Below are positions 25,244-33,637 of a stretch of 41,477 bases of DNA, one piece after another. Position numbers and translations under genes: made by a program. The DNA lies in the NCBI GenBank assembly GCA_903874895.1, contig CAIQUG010000165.1:1-41477 (forward strand). The letters are read 5' to 3'. Under the pieces are notes generated by a model. It was not told where the DNA came from, made no database searches, and saw only the letters and a program-made list of their open reading frames with translations. Source of the DNA: an uncultured Caulobacterales bacterium (lineage in GTDB: Bacteria; Pseudomonadota; Alphaproteobacteria; Caulobacterales; Caulobacteraceae). Position 1 is the stretch's first letter; every line of letters begins with the position of its first letter.

Positions 25244-25431
25244 GCGGAGCCTCCCGAGGCTGGGGTCAGGGGGATGAGGACATCCGGACGGCGCGATGTC
25301 GGCGCTGCCAGACAGTCTGTTAACGAAGGTGCACCACCCGGGCCGCAACACCAACGGCCGGATCATCACAATGCCGCGAACAGGCGGCGTCGCCGATGCC
25401 GCGCGGCGCTCAGACAGGGAGAGACGACCCC

Positions 25432-26238
25432 ATGACCCATACCCCCGAAACCCCCGCCGGCATCGGTGCCGAAGTGCTCTATGAACTGGTCGATGACCAT
25501 ATTGCCGTCATCACCCTCAACCGCCCGGACAAGCGCAACGCCGTGAATGGCGTCGTGGCCAAGGCGCTGGATCATCTCGTGAAACAGGTGGAGGCCGATC
25601 CCGCCGTGCGCGTGGCGATCCTGGCCAGTTCCAGTCCCGGTGTCTTCAGTGCCGGTGCCGATCTGGCGGAGGTCTCCGCCGGCCGGGGGGGAGAGCTGGG
25701 GACCCGGGACGGGGGCTTTGCCGGATTTGTCGATCACACGAAGATCAAGCCGTGGATTGCCGCCGTGACCGGCCCGGCGCTGGCCGGCGGGTGCGAACTG
25801 GCCCTCGCCTGCGACATGATCGTGGCCTCCGACGACTCCCGTTTCGGCCTGCCGGAAGTGAAGCGCGGGCTTTTCGCCGCAGCCGGCGGCGTGCATCGCC
25901 TGCCCCGGGCCCTGCCCCGGGCCATTGCCCTGGAATTGATTGCCACAGGGGAGCCGATGGACGTGACCCGCGCCCACGGTTTCGGCCTCGTGAATTATGT
26001 GGTGCCCAATGATCAGGTCCGCGACCGGGCCCTCGCCCTCGCCCGCGCCATCGCGGTCAATGCGCCCCTCTCCGTCCGCGAGAGCCTCAAGCTCGCGCGC
26101 CTGGCCCAGGAGCTCAGCGACGGGGAGATGCGGGAACGCTCTCGGGACGCGGGCCGGATCGTGATGACCAGCGAAGACGCCCGGGAAGGCCCCCTGGCCT
26201 TCGTGCAGAAGCGTGCACCGATCTGGAAGGGCCGCTGA
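25432..26238 (+). CDS. Enoyl-CoA hydratase/isomerase (crotonase) family protein
   Basis: A 268-residue crotonase starting at ATG 25432 after GGGAGAGA; a 12-codon upstream extension was rejected. The substrate-binding opening reads VITLNRPDKRNAVNG. The oxyanion-hole segment FSAGADL lies near 77-83 and TGPALAGGCELALACD near 112-127. Two acidic residues, one in GGCE and one in FGLPEVKRG, correspond to the two glutamates of true hydratases. It is likely to hydrate 2-enoyl-CoA in beta-oxidation or amino-acid/aromatic catabolism. Chain-length preference is not visible. Confidence 0.88.
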   Translation: MTHTPETPAGIGAEVLYELVDDHIAVITLNRPDKRNAVNGVVAKALDHLVKQVEADPAVRVAILASSSPGVFSAGADLAEVSAGRGGELGTRDGGFAGFVDHTKIKPWIAAVTGPALAGGCELALACDMIVASDDSRFGLPEVKRGLFAAAGGVHRLPRALPRAIALELIATGEPMDVTRAHGFGLVNYVVPNDQVRDRALALARAIAVNAPLSVRESLKLARLAQELSDGEMRERSRDAGRIVMTSEDAREGPLAFVQKRAPIWKGR

Positions 26239-26274
26239 CCCCGGCTTGTCGACGGCGGGTGACCTTGAAGGGCC

Positions 26275-26829
26275 TCAGGCCTGCGACGAGGGAACCCGCC
26301 CCAGCCGGCCCGTCACCAGCGGCCAGATGCTGATCATGCTGGCGACGAAGCCGATGATGGTCGCCACGACCTGAAAGCCGTTCCACAGGGCATCGATCAG
26401 ATCGGCATGGACCAGGCCGGCGCTGAGGGGAAACAGGATCTGCGCCACGTGGATGCGGAACTGGGCATAGACGGCCGAGTATTCGATGACCGCGCCGGTG
26501 AGCCATGCGGCGACCACGGACGCCAGCACGGGGGCCCAGAGCAGCGGCAGGAGCATGGCCGTTGCCAGGGCGGCATAGGTCAGCTTCCACAGGGCGCTGA
26601 CCCGATCGCTGAACACGGCCATGCCCACCGAGACGAACCAGCCGATCGCCAGGGAGATCAGGGCGATCACCAGCACCCGATCGGTGATGTCATAGAGGGA
26701 TGACCGCGCCCGGACCGCGGCTGCGAAAACCACGACCAGGGTGATCCCGAAGCTGGCAAACCAGGCCGCTGCGAAGTGTGAAAACCCGCGGCTGACCAAC
26801 CGACCGCCCGACACTGCCCCGACCGTCAT
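26275..26829 (-). CDS. Putative inner-membrane protein under a possible stress promoter
   Basis: A 184-residue protein with about five hydrophobic spans (approximate residues 22-42, 50-74, 82-112, 128-142 and 150-172). Start ATG 26829 has GGGGAGG five bases upstream. Apart from the spans it is almost featureless, with no catalytic motif or family I recognise. It is divergent from the small secreted protein at 27066, and the intervening DNA carries an EcfG-type promoter for that gene and a near-match pointing this way. A membrane-stress role is a guess from context. Confidence 0.7.
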   Translation of the reverse strand: MTVGAVSGGRLVSRGFSHFAAAWFASFGITLVVVFAAAVRARSSLYDITDRVLVIALISLAIGWFVSVGMAVFSDRVSALWKLTYAALATAMLLPLLWAPVLASVVAAWLTGAVIEYSAVYAQFRIHVAQILFPLSAGLVHADLIDALWNGFQVVATIIGFVASMISIWPLVTGRLGRVPSSQA

Positions 26830-26919
26830 CCCGACCTCCCCAAATCGTCATTTACCATAATGCCGCCCGCAGGCCCCGGGGTCGAGTCCCGCAGGGCGCA
26901 GACGGCCGATCGTGAGCAA

Positions 26920-26943
26920 AACGTCACGAAGATGAACGGTTCC
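26920..26943 (-). promoter_or_regulatory. Near-consensus EcfG-type promoter for the membrane protein
   Basis: On the minus strand GGAAC (26943-26939) is followed after 15 bases by CGTT (26923-26920). EcfG promoters usually have 16-17 bases, so this is one short. Its -35 element shares the palindrome GTTCCGGAAC with the plus-strand promoter. Confidence 0.35.
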
Positions 26944-26968
26944 GGAACAACCCGGTTCAGACGCCGTT
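26944..26968 (+). promoter_or_regulatory. EcfG-type general stress promoter
   Basis: GGAAC (26944-26948), 16 bases, then CGTT (26965-26968). This is the consensus recognised by the EcfG sigma factor of the alphaproteobacterial general stress response. The predicted start is near 26975, leaving a leader of about 90 bases before the secreted protein gene. Confidence 0.6.
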
Positions 26969-27065
26969 CAAGGCGGACAGATCAAGTTCCGTTCATCGGT
27001 TGAGGACACGCCTCACCGACCCCGACCCACCGCCCAACGGGCGATACCCAGCGAAGGACCACACC

Positions 27066-27401
27066 ATGACCCGCCTCAAGACCACTGCCGCCATCCTGTT
27101 CGCGGCCCTGACCCTCGGAGCCGGCATCGCGTCGGCCTCTGCCGAGACGCGCTTCCAGGAGGCACATCCCCGCCGTACCGAAGTGCTGGCCCGGGCCCGA
27201 GCGGAGAACCACCGCATCACCGAGGCCCGCAGGGAGGGCGACATCAACGGCGCGCAGGCTCATCGGCTCCGCGAGCACAACCGGGACATCGTCCGGCGGG
27301 AACAGCGCCTCGCCCGCCGCCAGGGGGGCATGATCACCCGGGGCGAGCAGGTCCGCCTGAACCACGCGGAAAACCGCCTTGCCCGCCATACCCCGGACTG
27401 A
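27066..27401 (+). CDS. Small secreted basic protein, likely stress-induced
   Basis: A 111-residue protein starting at ATG 27066, seven bases after AAGGA. A signal peptide (MTRLKTTAAILFAALTLG, cleavage after SASA near residue 26) leaves a mature domain of about 85 residues rich in Arg, His, Glu and Gln, with two similar helical repeats (HRITEARREGDINGAQAHRL and RRQGGMITRGEQVRLNHAEN). Each ends in a short G-x-I-x-x-x-E/Q turn, giving a heptad-like helical-hairpin look. No enzyme motif is seen. Similar short periplasmic proteins exist in other proteobacteria without a known role. An EcfG-type promoter lies upstream and a hairpin downstream, so it is probably monocistronic and induced in general stress. 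Confidence 0.75.
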   Translation: MTRLKTTAAILFAALTLGAGIASASAETRFQEAHPRRTEVLARARAENHRITEARREGDINGAQAHRLREHNRDIVRREQRLARRQGGMITRGEQVRLNHAENRLARHTPD

Positions 27402-27433
27402 TCCCCGTCAGGGGATGATGATCGGCTGATGCA

Positions 27434-27460
27434 CGGCGACGGAGCCCCCCTCCGTCGCCG
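27434..27460 (+). terminator. Hairpin after the secreted protein gene
   Basis: CGGCGACGGAG (27434-27444) pairs with CTCCGTCGCCG (27450-27460) around a CCCCC loop. The stem is strong, but the following CTTGCGT is not a clear T-tract, so it may be a terminator or an mRNA-stabilising hairpin. Confidence 0.5.
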
Positions 27461-27552
27461 CTTGCGTCCGGCGGCCGCCCATCCATCGCCTCAGATCTGC
27501 GCTAAGACTGGGCGTGCGTCCTTCCGACAGACCTCCTGATTCGCGTGACCCC

Positions 27553-30500
27553 ATGACCGGCCCCTCTCCGCATCTCATCCTGCCGGCCGCGCCGCCCTAT
27601 CCTGATGACCCCTATCTCCGGGACGACCTGCTGCACGAGATCTTTGCGGAAACGGCAGGTCGTTTTCCCGAGCGCACAGCCATACGCCTGGCCGAAGCCG
27701 ATCCCACGGGGGTTCGGCGCACCTCCCTGCCCTATGCCGAGCTGCGTCAGCGGGCCTCCCAGTTCGCGCGGTATCTGCGGCTGAGAGGGGTCGTTCGCGG
27801 AGACCGGGTCGTGATCTGCCTGCCCCGCAGCCTCGACCAGTACATGGCCATTCTCGGCGTCCTGGAAGCCGGGGCCGCCTATGTTCCCGTGGACTGGAGC
27901 TTTCCCCAGGATCGCGCGGACTACATCGCCGAGGAGTCGGCGGCCCGGGTCGTCGTGACCAGCCGCGACCGGTCGGACGCCTTTGCCGACGCGGGGGCCG
28001 AGGTGGTGAACCTCGACCGCGACCTCGGAGACATCGCCGCCTGTGAGACCGTGCCTCTGACCCGGGCGGATACCGGGGCCGATCCAGAGGACGCGGCCTA
28101 TCTGATCTACACCTCCGGTTCCACGGGAAAGCCCAAGGGTGCCATCATCCGGCACCGCAACATCGCCTTCGAGACCCGGTCCAACGGTGCCATCCTCGGC
28201 ATCACCTGCGAAGACCGGGTCTATGCGGGCGCGTCCCTCGCCTTCGACGTGTCGGTGGAGGAGATGTGGTGCGCCTTCCTGGCCGGGGCTGAACTGCTGG
28301 TCGGTTCCGAAGCCCTGTCCAAGGCCGGGCCGGATCTCGGGGCCACCCTGGCGCGGGAGGGCGTCACCGTCTGGGCCCCGGTACCGTCCCTGCTGGCCGT
28401 GATGGAAGAGGACATTCCCTCCGTCCGGCTGATCAATGCCGGGGGCGAGGCCTGCCCGGCCGATCTGGTCCGGCGGTGGGCCCGACCGGGGCGGCGCATG
28501 CTGAACACCTATGGTCCCAGCGAGACCACGGGCTCCTCCACCTGGAGCGAAGTCACGCCGGGCGAGCCTGTGACCATCGGCCGCCCTCTTCCCGGTTACT
28601 GGGCCGCCGTCGTGGGGGACGACCTGACCCCTCTGCCGCCGGGGACCGAGGGTGAACTGCTGATCGGCGGGCCGGGCGTCGGCGCAGGCTACCTGAACCG
28701 GCCGGACCTGACGGCGGACAAGTTCATCCAGACGACGTTTTCCGGACCCTCCGGCGGACCAGAGCTGGCCTATCGCTCCGGCGACCTCTGCCGCGTGACC
28801 ACGGGCGGGGACATCGACTATCTGGGGCGCATCGACACACAGGTGAAGATTCGTGGCTATCGTGTTGAATTAGGTGAGATCGAAGCCGTCCTGATGGAAG
28901 ATCCACAGGTGGCCCAGGCAGTGGTGGCCCTGTTCCCCGATCCGGGCGGCGCCGACCTGCTGGCCGCCTTCCTGACGCCGGTGCGGGATGGGATCATCGC
29001 CCTGGACAGCCTGCGCGCCCTGCTGCGGCTCCGCCTGCCGGGCTACATGCATCCCCACGCCTTCGAGATCCGCGACACCCTGCCGACCCTTGTCTCCGGC
29101 AAGGTGGACCGCAAGGCCTTGACGCGCCCGGCCCATGTGGAACTGGCCCAGCGGGAACTCGAGCTGCCCGAGACCCCCACCGAGGTCCTGCTGCACGACG
29201 CCTGGAGCCAGATCTTCGCACCGGCCCCCGTCTCCGTCAGCGACGATTTCTTCGAGGAACTGGGGGGGCACTCCCTGCGGGCGGCGAAGCTGGTCTCCCT
29301 GCTGCGCCGGGATCCGGCGATGAAGATGATCTCCATTCAGGATATCTATGCGGCCCCGACCATTCGCAGCCTGGCCGAACGCATGGATGCCGCCCGCCTC
29401 GGAGGCGATCGGGCCGCCAAGGTCGAGACGCCCTTCCATCCGCACAATCCGGTGTCCCGGGCCCTGTGCGTCATCGGCCAGACCCTCGCCCTCGTTCCGA
29501 TCTATGCTTTTTCCGGCCTGCAGTGGCTGTTGCCCTACCTTGTCTACAATGTGCTCACCACGGACGAGCCGGAGAGCCGCCTGCCGGCCCTGGGATTTGC
29601 GCTGCTCACCTATCTGGTCATGCCGCCGGCGATGATCGTGCTGTCCATCCTGGTGAAGTGGATGGTCATCGGCCGCATCAAGCCCGGCGACTATCCCCTC
29701 TGGGGGGCCTACTATTTCCGCTGGTGGTTCGTGCGGCGGTTCCTGGCGGTGATCCCGATCCAGTTCCTGTCCGGCACTCCGCTGATGCGGATCTACTACC
29801 GGGCGCTCGGCGCACGGATCGGGGAGCGGGTGCAGCTGCGCCTGTCAGACATCGACGCGCCGGACCTGGTGGAGATCGCCGACGACGCCATCATCAGCGA
29901 GGGTGCCAATCTGGCGACGTCCGGGGTCGAGCGCGGTGTGCTGCGCCTTGGCCGGGTATCGATCGGTGCCCGGGCCTTTGTCGGCACCATGGCCGTGGTG
30001 GGCCGGGACAGCACGATCGGTCCTGACGGTGTGCTGGAGGACCTTTCCATGCTCCCGGCCACCGAGCAGCTTGGCGCCGGGGAAGTCTGGTCCGGATCTC
30101 CGGCCCGCAGGATCGGCGAAGCACCCGCGCGCCCCCAGCCGACCCCGCCGGGGTTGATCCGGAAGGCGCTGGTGTCCACCGGGTTGGTCCTGGCAGCCCT
30201 GGTCCTGCCCGTGGCGGCGGTCCTGCCCATCGGGCCGGGCCTGATCATGATCATCGAGCTCGACTGGGCGACCACCGGCTACGGCTACATCGCCGTGACG
30301 CCGCTCCTGGCGGTGATCTACGTGCTGGCCATGTGTGCCCTTACGGTCGTCGTGAAGTGGGCGCTGATCGGTCGTGTGAAGCCGGGTACCTATTCTCTTT
30401 GGAGCGGCTTCTATGTCCGGCTGTGGTTCGTGCGCCAGCTGGGGGAACTGGCCCTGGACCTGCTGCATCCCCTCTACGCCACGCTGTATGTCCGGCCGTG

Positions 30501-31566
30501 GTATCTGGCCCTCGGGGCCAGGGTGGGAAAGCGGGCGGAGATCTCCACCGCAACCTCCGTAGTGCCGGACCTGATCGAGATCGGCGCGGAGAGCTTCATC
30601 GCCGATGGCGTGGTGTTCGGGGCACCAAGGGCCGTTCCCGGTGCGATCCAGCTGGCCAACACCCGGATCGGCCGCCGGACCTTTGTCGGCAATTCCGGTC
30701 TTCTGCCCACCGGAGCGGACCTGGGGGACGAGGTGTTGCTGGGCGTCCTGTCCAAGCCCCCCGCGGACGCCCATGCCGCGCTGGAGACCGGCTCCACCTG
30801 GTTTGGCTCCCCCGCGATCCGTCTGCCGCGGCGCCAGATCGCCACGGTGTTCGACGAGGGCGCGCGGTTCAAGCCCTCCCGGCGGCTGGTGGCCACCCGA
30901 CTGGCCATCGAGTCCGTGCGGATCACCCTGTCCCTGACGGTCTTCCTGTCCCTGTTCAGCGTCCTTCTGTCGATGATCAGCGACATATCGGATCTCCCCC
31001 ACGGCATCTGGTGGATCGCAGCGCTGTTTCCGCTCCTGTACATGGGCTTTGCCCTGGCCGCCGGCGGGTTCGTGATCGTGCTGAAATGGCTGGTCATGGG
31101 ACGCTACAAGCCCACCAACCAGCCCCTGTGGAGTCTGTTTGTCTGGAGGACCGAACTGGTCACCTCCACCTACGAGAACCTCGCAGTCCCTCTGCTGCTG
31201 GATCCCCTGCGGGGTACGCCCTACCTCAACATCTTCCTGCGCCTCCTGGGCTGCCGCATCGGCAAGCGGGTCTTCACCGACACCACGGACATCACCGAGT
31301 ACGATCTCGTGGAGGTGGGGGATGACGCCGCGCTGAATGATGGAGCCGGGCTCCAGACCCACCTCTTCGAGGACCGGGTGATGAAGGTCAGCGGCCTGAA
31401 GATCGGGGCCCGGGCCACGGTGGGGTCCCTGGCCATCGTGCTCTATGACGCGGTGATCGATGACGACGCCCAGCTGGGGGACCTGTCCGTCCTGATGAAG
31501 GGCGAGACCCTGCCCGCCGGGACGAGCTGGGAGGGGTCCCCCGCCCGCCCGGCCCGGGGCAGCTGA
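27553..31566 (+). CDS. Pls/PosA-family single-module nonribosomal peptide synthetase
   Basis: A 1337-residue membrane synthetase. An adenylation domain (about 20-530) carries IYTSGSTGKPKG (about 182), NTYGPSETT, YRSGDL, GYRVELGEIE and the catalytic Lys517 (SGKVDRK). A carrier domain follows with phosphopantetheine Ser574 (LGGHSL). The rest has three tandem modules, each two membrane helices, a K-W-x-x-x-G-R-x-K-P-x-x-x-x-L-W signature and a left-handed beta-helix part: about 637-860, 871-1090 and 1117-1330. This is the layout of the epsilon-poly-lysine synthetase Pls, which makes a homopolymer without a condensation or thioesterase domain. My hand-derived pocket (D, V, E, A, I, A, T, G, S, K) has an acidic residue at GrsA position 239, compatible with a cationic amino acid. 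ATG 27553 is chosen; a GTG at 27514 is the alternative. The product is unknown. Confidence 0.85.
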   Translation: MTGPSPHLILPAAPPYPDDPYLRDDLLHEIFAETAGRFPERTAIRLAEADPTGVRRTSLPYAELRQRASQFARYLRLRGVVRGDRVVICLPRSLDQYMAILGVLEAGAAYVPVDWSFPQDRADYIAEESAARVVVTSRDRSDAFADAGAEVVNLDRDLGDIAACETVPLTRADTGADPEDAAYLIYTSGSTGKPKGAIIRHRNIAFETRSNGAILGITCEDRVYAGASLAFDVSVEEMWCAFLAGAELLVGSEALSKAGPDLGATLAREGVTVWAPVPSLLAVMEEDIPSVRLINAGGEACPADLVRRWARPGRRMLNTYGPSETTGSSTWSEVTPGEPVTIGRPLPGYWAAVVGDDLTPLPPGTEGELLIGGPGVGAGYLNRPDLTADKFIQTTFSGPSGGPELAYRSGDLCRVTTGGDIDYLGRIDTQVKIRGYRVELGEIEAVLMEDPQVAQAVVALFPDPGGADLLAAFLTPVRDGIIALDSLRALLRLRLPGYMHPHAFEIRDTLPTLVSGKVDRKALTRPAHVELAQRELELPETPTEVLLHDAWSQIFAPAPVSVSDDFFEELGGHSLRAAKLVSLLRRDPAMKMISIQDIYAAPTIRSLAERMDAARLGGDRAAKVETPFHPHNPVSRALCVIGQTLALVPIYAFSGLQWLLPYLVYNVLTTDEPESRLPALGFALLTYLVMPPAMIVLSILVKWMVIGRIKPGDYPLWGAYYFRWWFVRRFLAVIPIQFLSGTPLMRIYYRALGARIGERVQLRLSDIDAPDLVEIADDAIISEGANLATSGVERGVLRLGRVSIGARAFVGTMAVVGRDSTIGPDGVLEDLSMLPATEQLGAGEVWSGSPARRIGEAPARPQPTPPGLIRKALVSTGLVLAALVLPVAAVLPIGPGLIMIIELDWATTGYGYIAVTPLLAVIYVLAMCALTVVVKWALIGRVKPGTYSLWSGFYVRLWFVRQLGELALDLLHPLYATLYVRPWYLALGARVGKRAEISTATSVVPDLIEIGAESFIADGVVFGAPRAVPGAIQLANTRIGRRTFVGNSGLLPTGADLGDEVLLGVLSKPPADAHAALETGSTWFGSPAIRLPRRQIATVFDEGARFKPSRRLVATRLAIESVRITLSLTVFLSLFSVLLSMISDISDLPHGIWWIAALFPLLYMGFALAAGGFVIVLKWLVMGRYKPTNQPLWSLFVWRTELVTSTYENLAVPLLLDPLRGTPYLNIFLRLLGCRIGKRVFTDTTDITEYDLVEVGDDAALNDGAGLQTHLFEDRVMKVSGLKIGARATVGSLAIVLYDAVIDDDAQLGDLSVLMKGETLPAGTSWEGSPARPARGS

Positions 31567-31634
31567 CGTCGGGAGACGCTTGGCGGCTCGCGCAAGGACG
31601 GCTAAGGAACGCATCGAGCAGACGGAGAATGTCC

Positions 31635-32135
31635 ATGCGTAGCCAGACCTGCCTTGCTGTCCTGATGATTGCCGCAGCCCTGACCGGATGCAGCCCCGGC
31701 AAGTCGGATACCAGTGGTGCCGCCTCGACCTCCGCCACCAGCGGCGACGCCTCGGCCCTCGACACGCCAGCCAACCGCAAGCTGGTGGAGGAGCTGGGCC
31801 CGGCCTATGCCAAGGCCGACCTCGCCAACGGTCAGGTGCGGTTCGCCCTGTGCCGCTCCTGTCATACCATCGCCAAGGGCGGGCCGAACATGACGGGTCC
31901 GAACCTCTATGGCCTGTTCGGCCGGGCCTCGGCCGCGGTGCCGGACTACTCCTATTCGGAAGGCATGAAGGCCGCCCACGTGGTCTGGGGGGCCGACACG
32001 CTGAACACCTGGATCAAGGATCCGAAGGCCATGGTGGCCGGTACCAAGATGAGCTACCCGGGCATGCCGGACGACAAGGACCGGGCCGATCTCATTGCCT
32101 ATCTCAAGGTGGCGTCCAGCGGCGGGGCGAACTAG
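31635..32135 (+). CDS. Lipoprotein class I cytochrome c
   Basis: A 166-residue cytochrome. The N-terminus MRSQTCLAVLMIAAALTGC ends in a lipobox (A-L-T-G-C), and a Ser/Thr/Ala-rich tether of about 30 residues follows, so it is membrane-anchored and periplasmic. The haem motif is CRSCH (about 76-80), and the axial methionine is probably in KMSYPGM near 140. It resembles small c2/c552-type electron carriers. ATG 31635 is preferred over ATG 31629 because GGAG lies seven bases upstream of the former and abuts the latter. Its stop interlocks with that of the convergent Coq10-like gene in CTAG. Confidence 0.88.
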   Translation: MRSQTCLAVLMIAAALTGCSPGKSDTSGAASTSATSGDASALDTPANRKLVEELGPAYAKADLANGQVRFALCRSCHTIAKGGPNMTGPNLYGLFGRASAAVPDYSYSEGMKAAHVVWGADTLNTWIKDPKAMVAGTKMSYPGMPDDKDRADLIAYLKVASSGGAN

Positions 32136-32593
32136 CTCGCGGACCGCGGGGTGTAGAGCGCGGCGGCCCGGGCTTCGAAGCAACTGATCAGCTTGTCCAC
32201 CGCCCGCTCGAAATTGGCTCGCAGCAGTCCCTCGAGCAGGGGTGACTTGAACTCGAAGTCGATGTCAAAAACAACTTTGACTCCAACGGGATGCTCCTCG
32301 AACCTCCACTGGTTCTCCAGGCGTCGGAACGGGCCACGGATCAGGTTGACCGTGATCACTCGCCCGTGCGGATCCCGGTGAATCCGGGTGGAGAAGGCCT
32401 CCTGCACGAAGGCGAAGCCGACACGCGCCTCGGCGCTCAGCCTGTCGCCGCCGTCGGGAGTCGGGACGGGCCGCGTGGCGATGAGGCTGGTGATCCAGGG
32501 GACGAATTCCGGATAGCGCTTCACGTCCCCGACCAGGTGGAACACCTCGTCAGGCGCGTACGGCAGGATGCGCTCCACATGATGGACCGGCAC
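32132..32593 (-). CDS. Coq10/RatA-like START-domain protein
   Basis: A 153-residue single-domain protein. It opens VERILPYAPDEVFHLVGDVKRYPEFVPW, the signature of the Coq10/polyketide-cyclase family, and contains LIRGPFRRLENQWRF and a C-terminal helix. Members bind ubiquinone or its precursors and aid respiration; the E. coli relative RatA was described as a toxin, but lipid/quinone binding is the more general role. The start is a GTG at 32593, nine bases after the lipA stop, so it probably follows lipA in the same transcript. No clear ribosome site is seen. Confidence 0.85.
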   Translation of the reverse strand: MPVHHVERILPYAPDEVFHLVGDVKRYPEFVPWITSLIATRPVPTPDGGDRLSAEARVGFAFVQEAFSTRIHRDPHGRVITVNLIRGPFRRLENQWRFEEHPVGVKVVFDIDFEFKSPLLEGLLRANFERAVDKLISCFEARAAALYTPRSAS

Positions 32594-32602
32594 GACGCGA
32601 CT

Positions 32603-33574
32603 TCAGACCGTGGCAGCGGGAGCGGAACGGACCTGAGCCTCCCGGGCCGCGCGAAGGCGCGCGAAGTCTTCCCCCGCATGATGGGATGAGCGGGTCAGGG
32701 GACTGGCGGAGACCATCAGGAACCCCTTGGCATAGGCGATGGCTTCCAGGGCCTTGAACTCGTCCGGGGTCCAGAACCGGTCGATGGGGGCGTGTTTGCG
32801 GGTGGGCTGCAGATACTGGCCGATGGTCAGGAAGTCGACGCCGGCGGAGCGCATGTCGTCCATGACCTGCATGACCTCCTCCTTGGTCTCCCCCAGGCCC
32901 ACCATCAGGCCGGACTTGGTGAACTGGGCCGGGTCCCGTTCCTTCACCCGCTCCAGCAGGCGCAGGGAGTGGTAGTAGCGGGCCCCCGGCCGGATCTTCA
33001 GATACAGCCGCGGTACGGTCTCGAGGTTGTGGTTGAACACGTCGGGGCGGGCGTCGATGATCTCTTCCGCCGCCGCCACCGGCTTGCGCAGGAAGTCCGG
33101 CGTGAGGATCTCCACCGTGGTCACCGGCGACGTCGCCCGGATCGCCCGGACCACGGCGGCAAAGTGCGCCGAACCGCCATCGTCCAGATCATCCCGGTCC
33201 ACCGAGGTGATGACCACGTGCGCCAGCCCCATCTCGGCCACGGCATCCGCCACCCGCTGGGGCTCGGTGGGGTCGAGGGCCTGGGGCTGGCCGGTGATCA
33301 CATTGCAGAAGGCGCAGGCCCGGGTGCAGGTGTCCCCCATGATCATCATGGTGGCATGCCGGATCGTCCAGCACTCCCCGATGTTCGGGCAGGCGGCCTC
33401 TTCGCAGACAGTGACCAGTCCCTTGGACTTCACGATGTTGCGGGTCTCGAGATAGCCCTTGGAGCCAGGAGCCTTCACACGCAGCCAGTCCGGCTTGCGC
33501 AGGACCTCCGTGTCCGGACGGTTGCGCTTTTCCGGATGGCGATGCGCGCGGGTGGTGTCGATCAGCGTGGCCAT
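32603..33574 (-). CDS. lipA: Lipoyl synthase
   Basis: A 323-residue radical-SAM enzyme that inserts two sulfurs into octanoyl groups on lipoyl domains. Both iron-sulfur motifs are present: [12 protein letters not shown] (about 57-68, the auxiliary cluster) and CTRACAFC (about 83-90, the CxxxCxxC SAM cluster). The auxiliary C-terminal [10 protein letters not shown] carries the conserved serine ligand region. Length is typical. Start ATG 33574 follows GAGGATCCC. It lies 63 bp downstream of lpdA, so the pyruvate dehydrogenase genes and the enzyme that matures their lipoyl domains are neighbours. Confidence 0.96.
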   Translation of the reverse strand: MATLIDTTRAHRHPEKRNRPDTEVLRKPDWLRVKAPGSKGYLETRNIVKSKGLVTVCEEAACPNIGECWTIRHATMMIMGDTCTRACAFCNVITGQPQALDPTEPQRVADAVAEMGLAHVVITSVDRDDLDDGGSAHFAAVVRAIRATSPVTTVEILTPDFLRKPVAAAEEIIDARPDVFNHNLETVPRLYLKIRPGARYYHSLRLLERVKERDPAQFTKSGLMVGLGETKEEVMQVMDDMRSAGVDFLTIGQYLQPTRKHAPIDRFWTPDEFKALEAIAYAKGFLMVSASPLTRSSHHAGEDFARLRAAREAQVRSAPAATV

Positions 33575-33606
33575 GGGATCCTCGTGCCTTGCCCCTAGAT
33601 CGGACG

Positions 33607-33622
33607 GCGCCGACGTCGGCGC
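33607..33622. repeat. 16-bp perfect palindrome between lpdA and lipA
   Basis: GCGCCGACGTCGGCGC reads identically on both strands and has no loop. It sits in the 63-bp gap between lpdA and lipA. It could be a protein-binding site (operator or restriction-type site) or, as RNA, a weak hairpin affecting lipA expression. Confidence 0.45.
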
Positions 33623-33637
33623 AAGCCGAACCTGAGA

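Noticed and set aside
29845-31614. 589-residue minus-strand frame
   Set aside because: Antisense to the NRPS beta-helix modules; low-complexity and without motifs.
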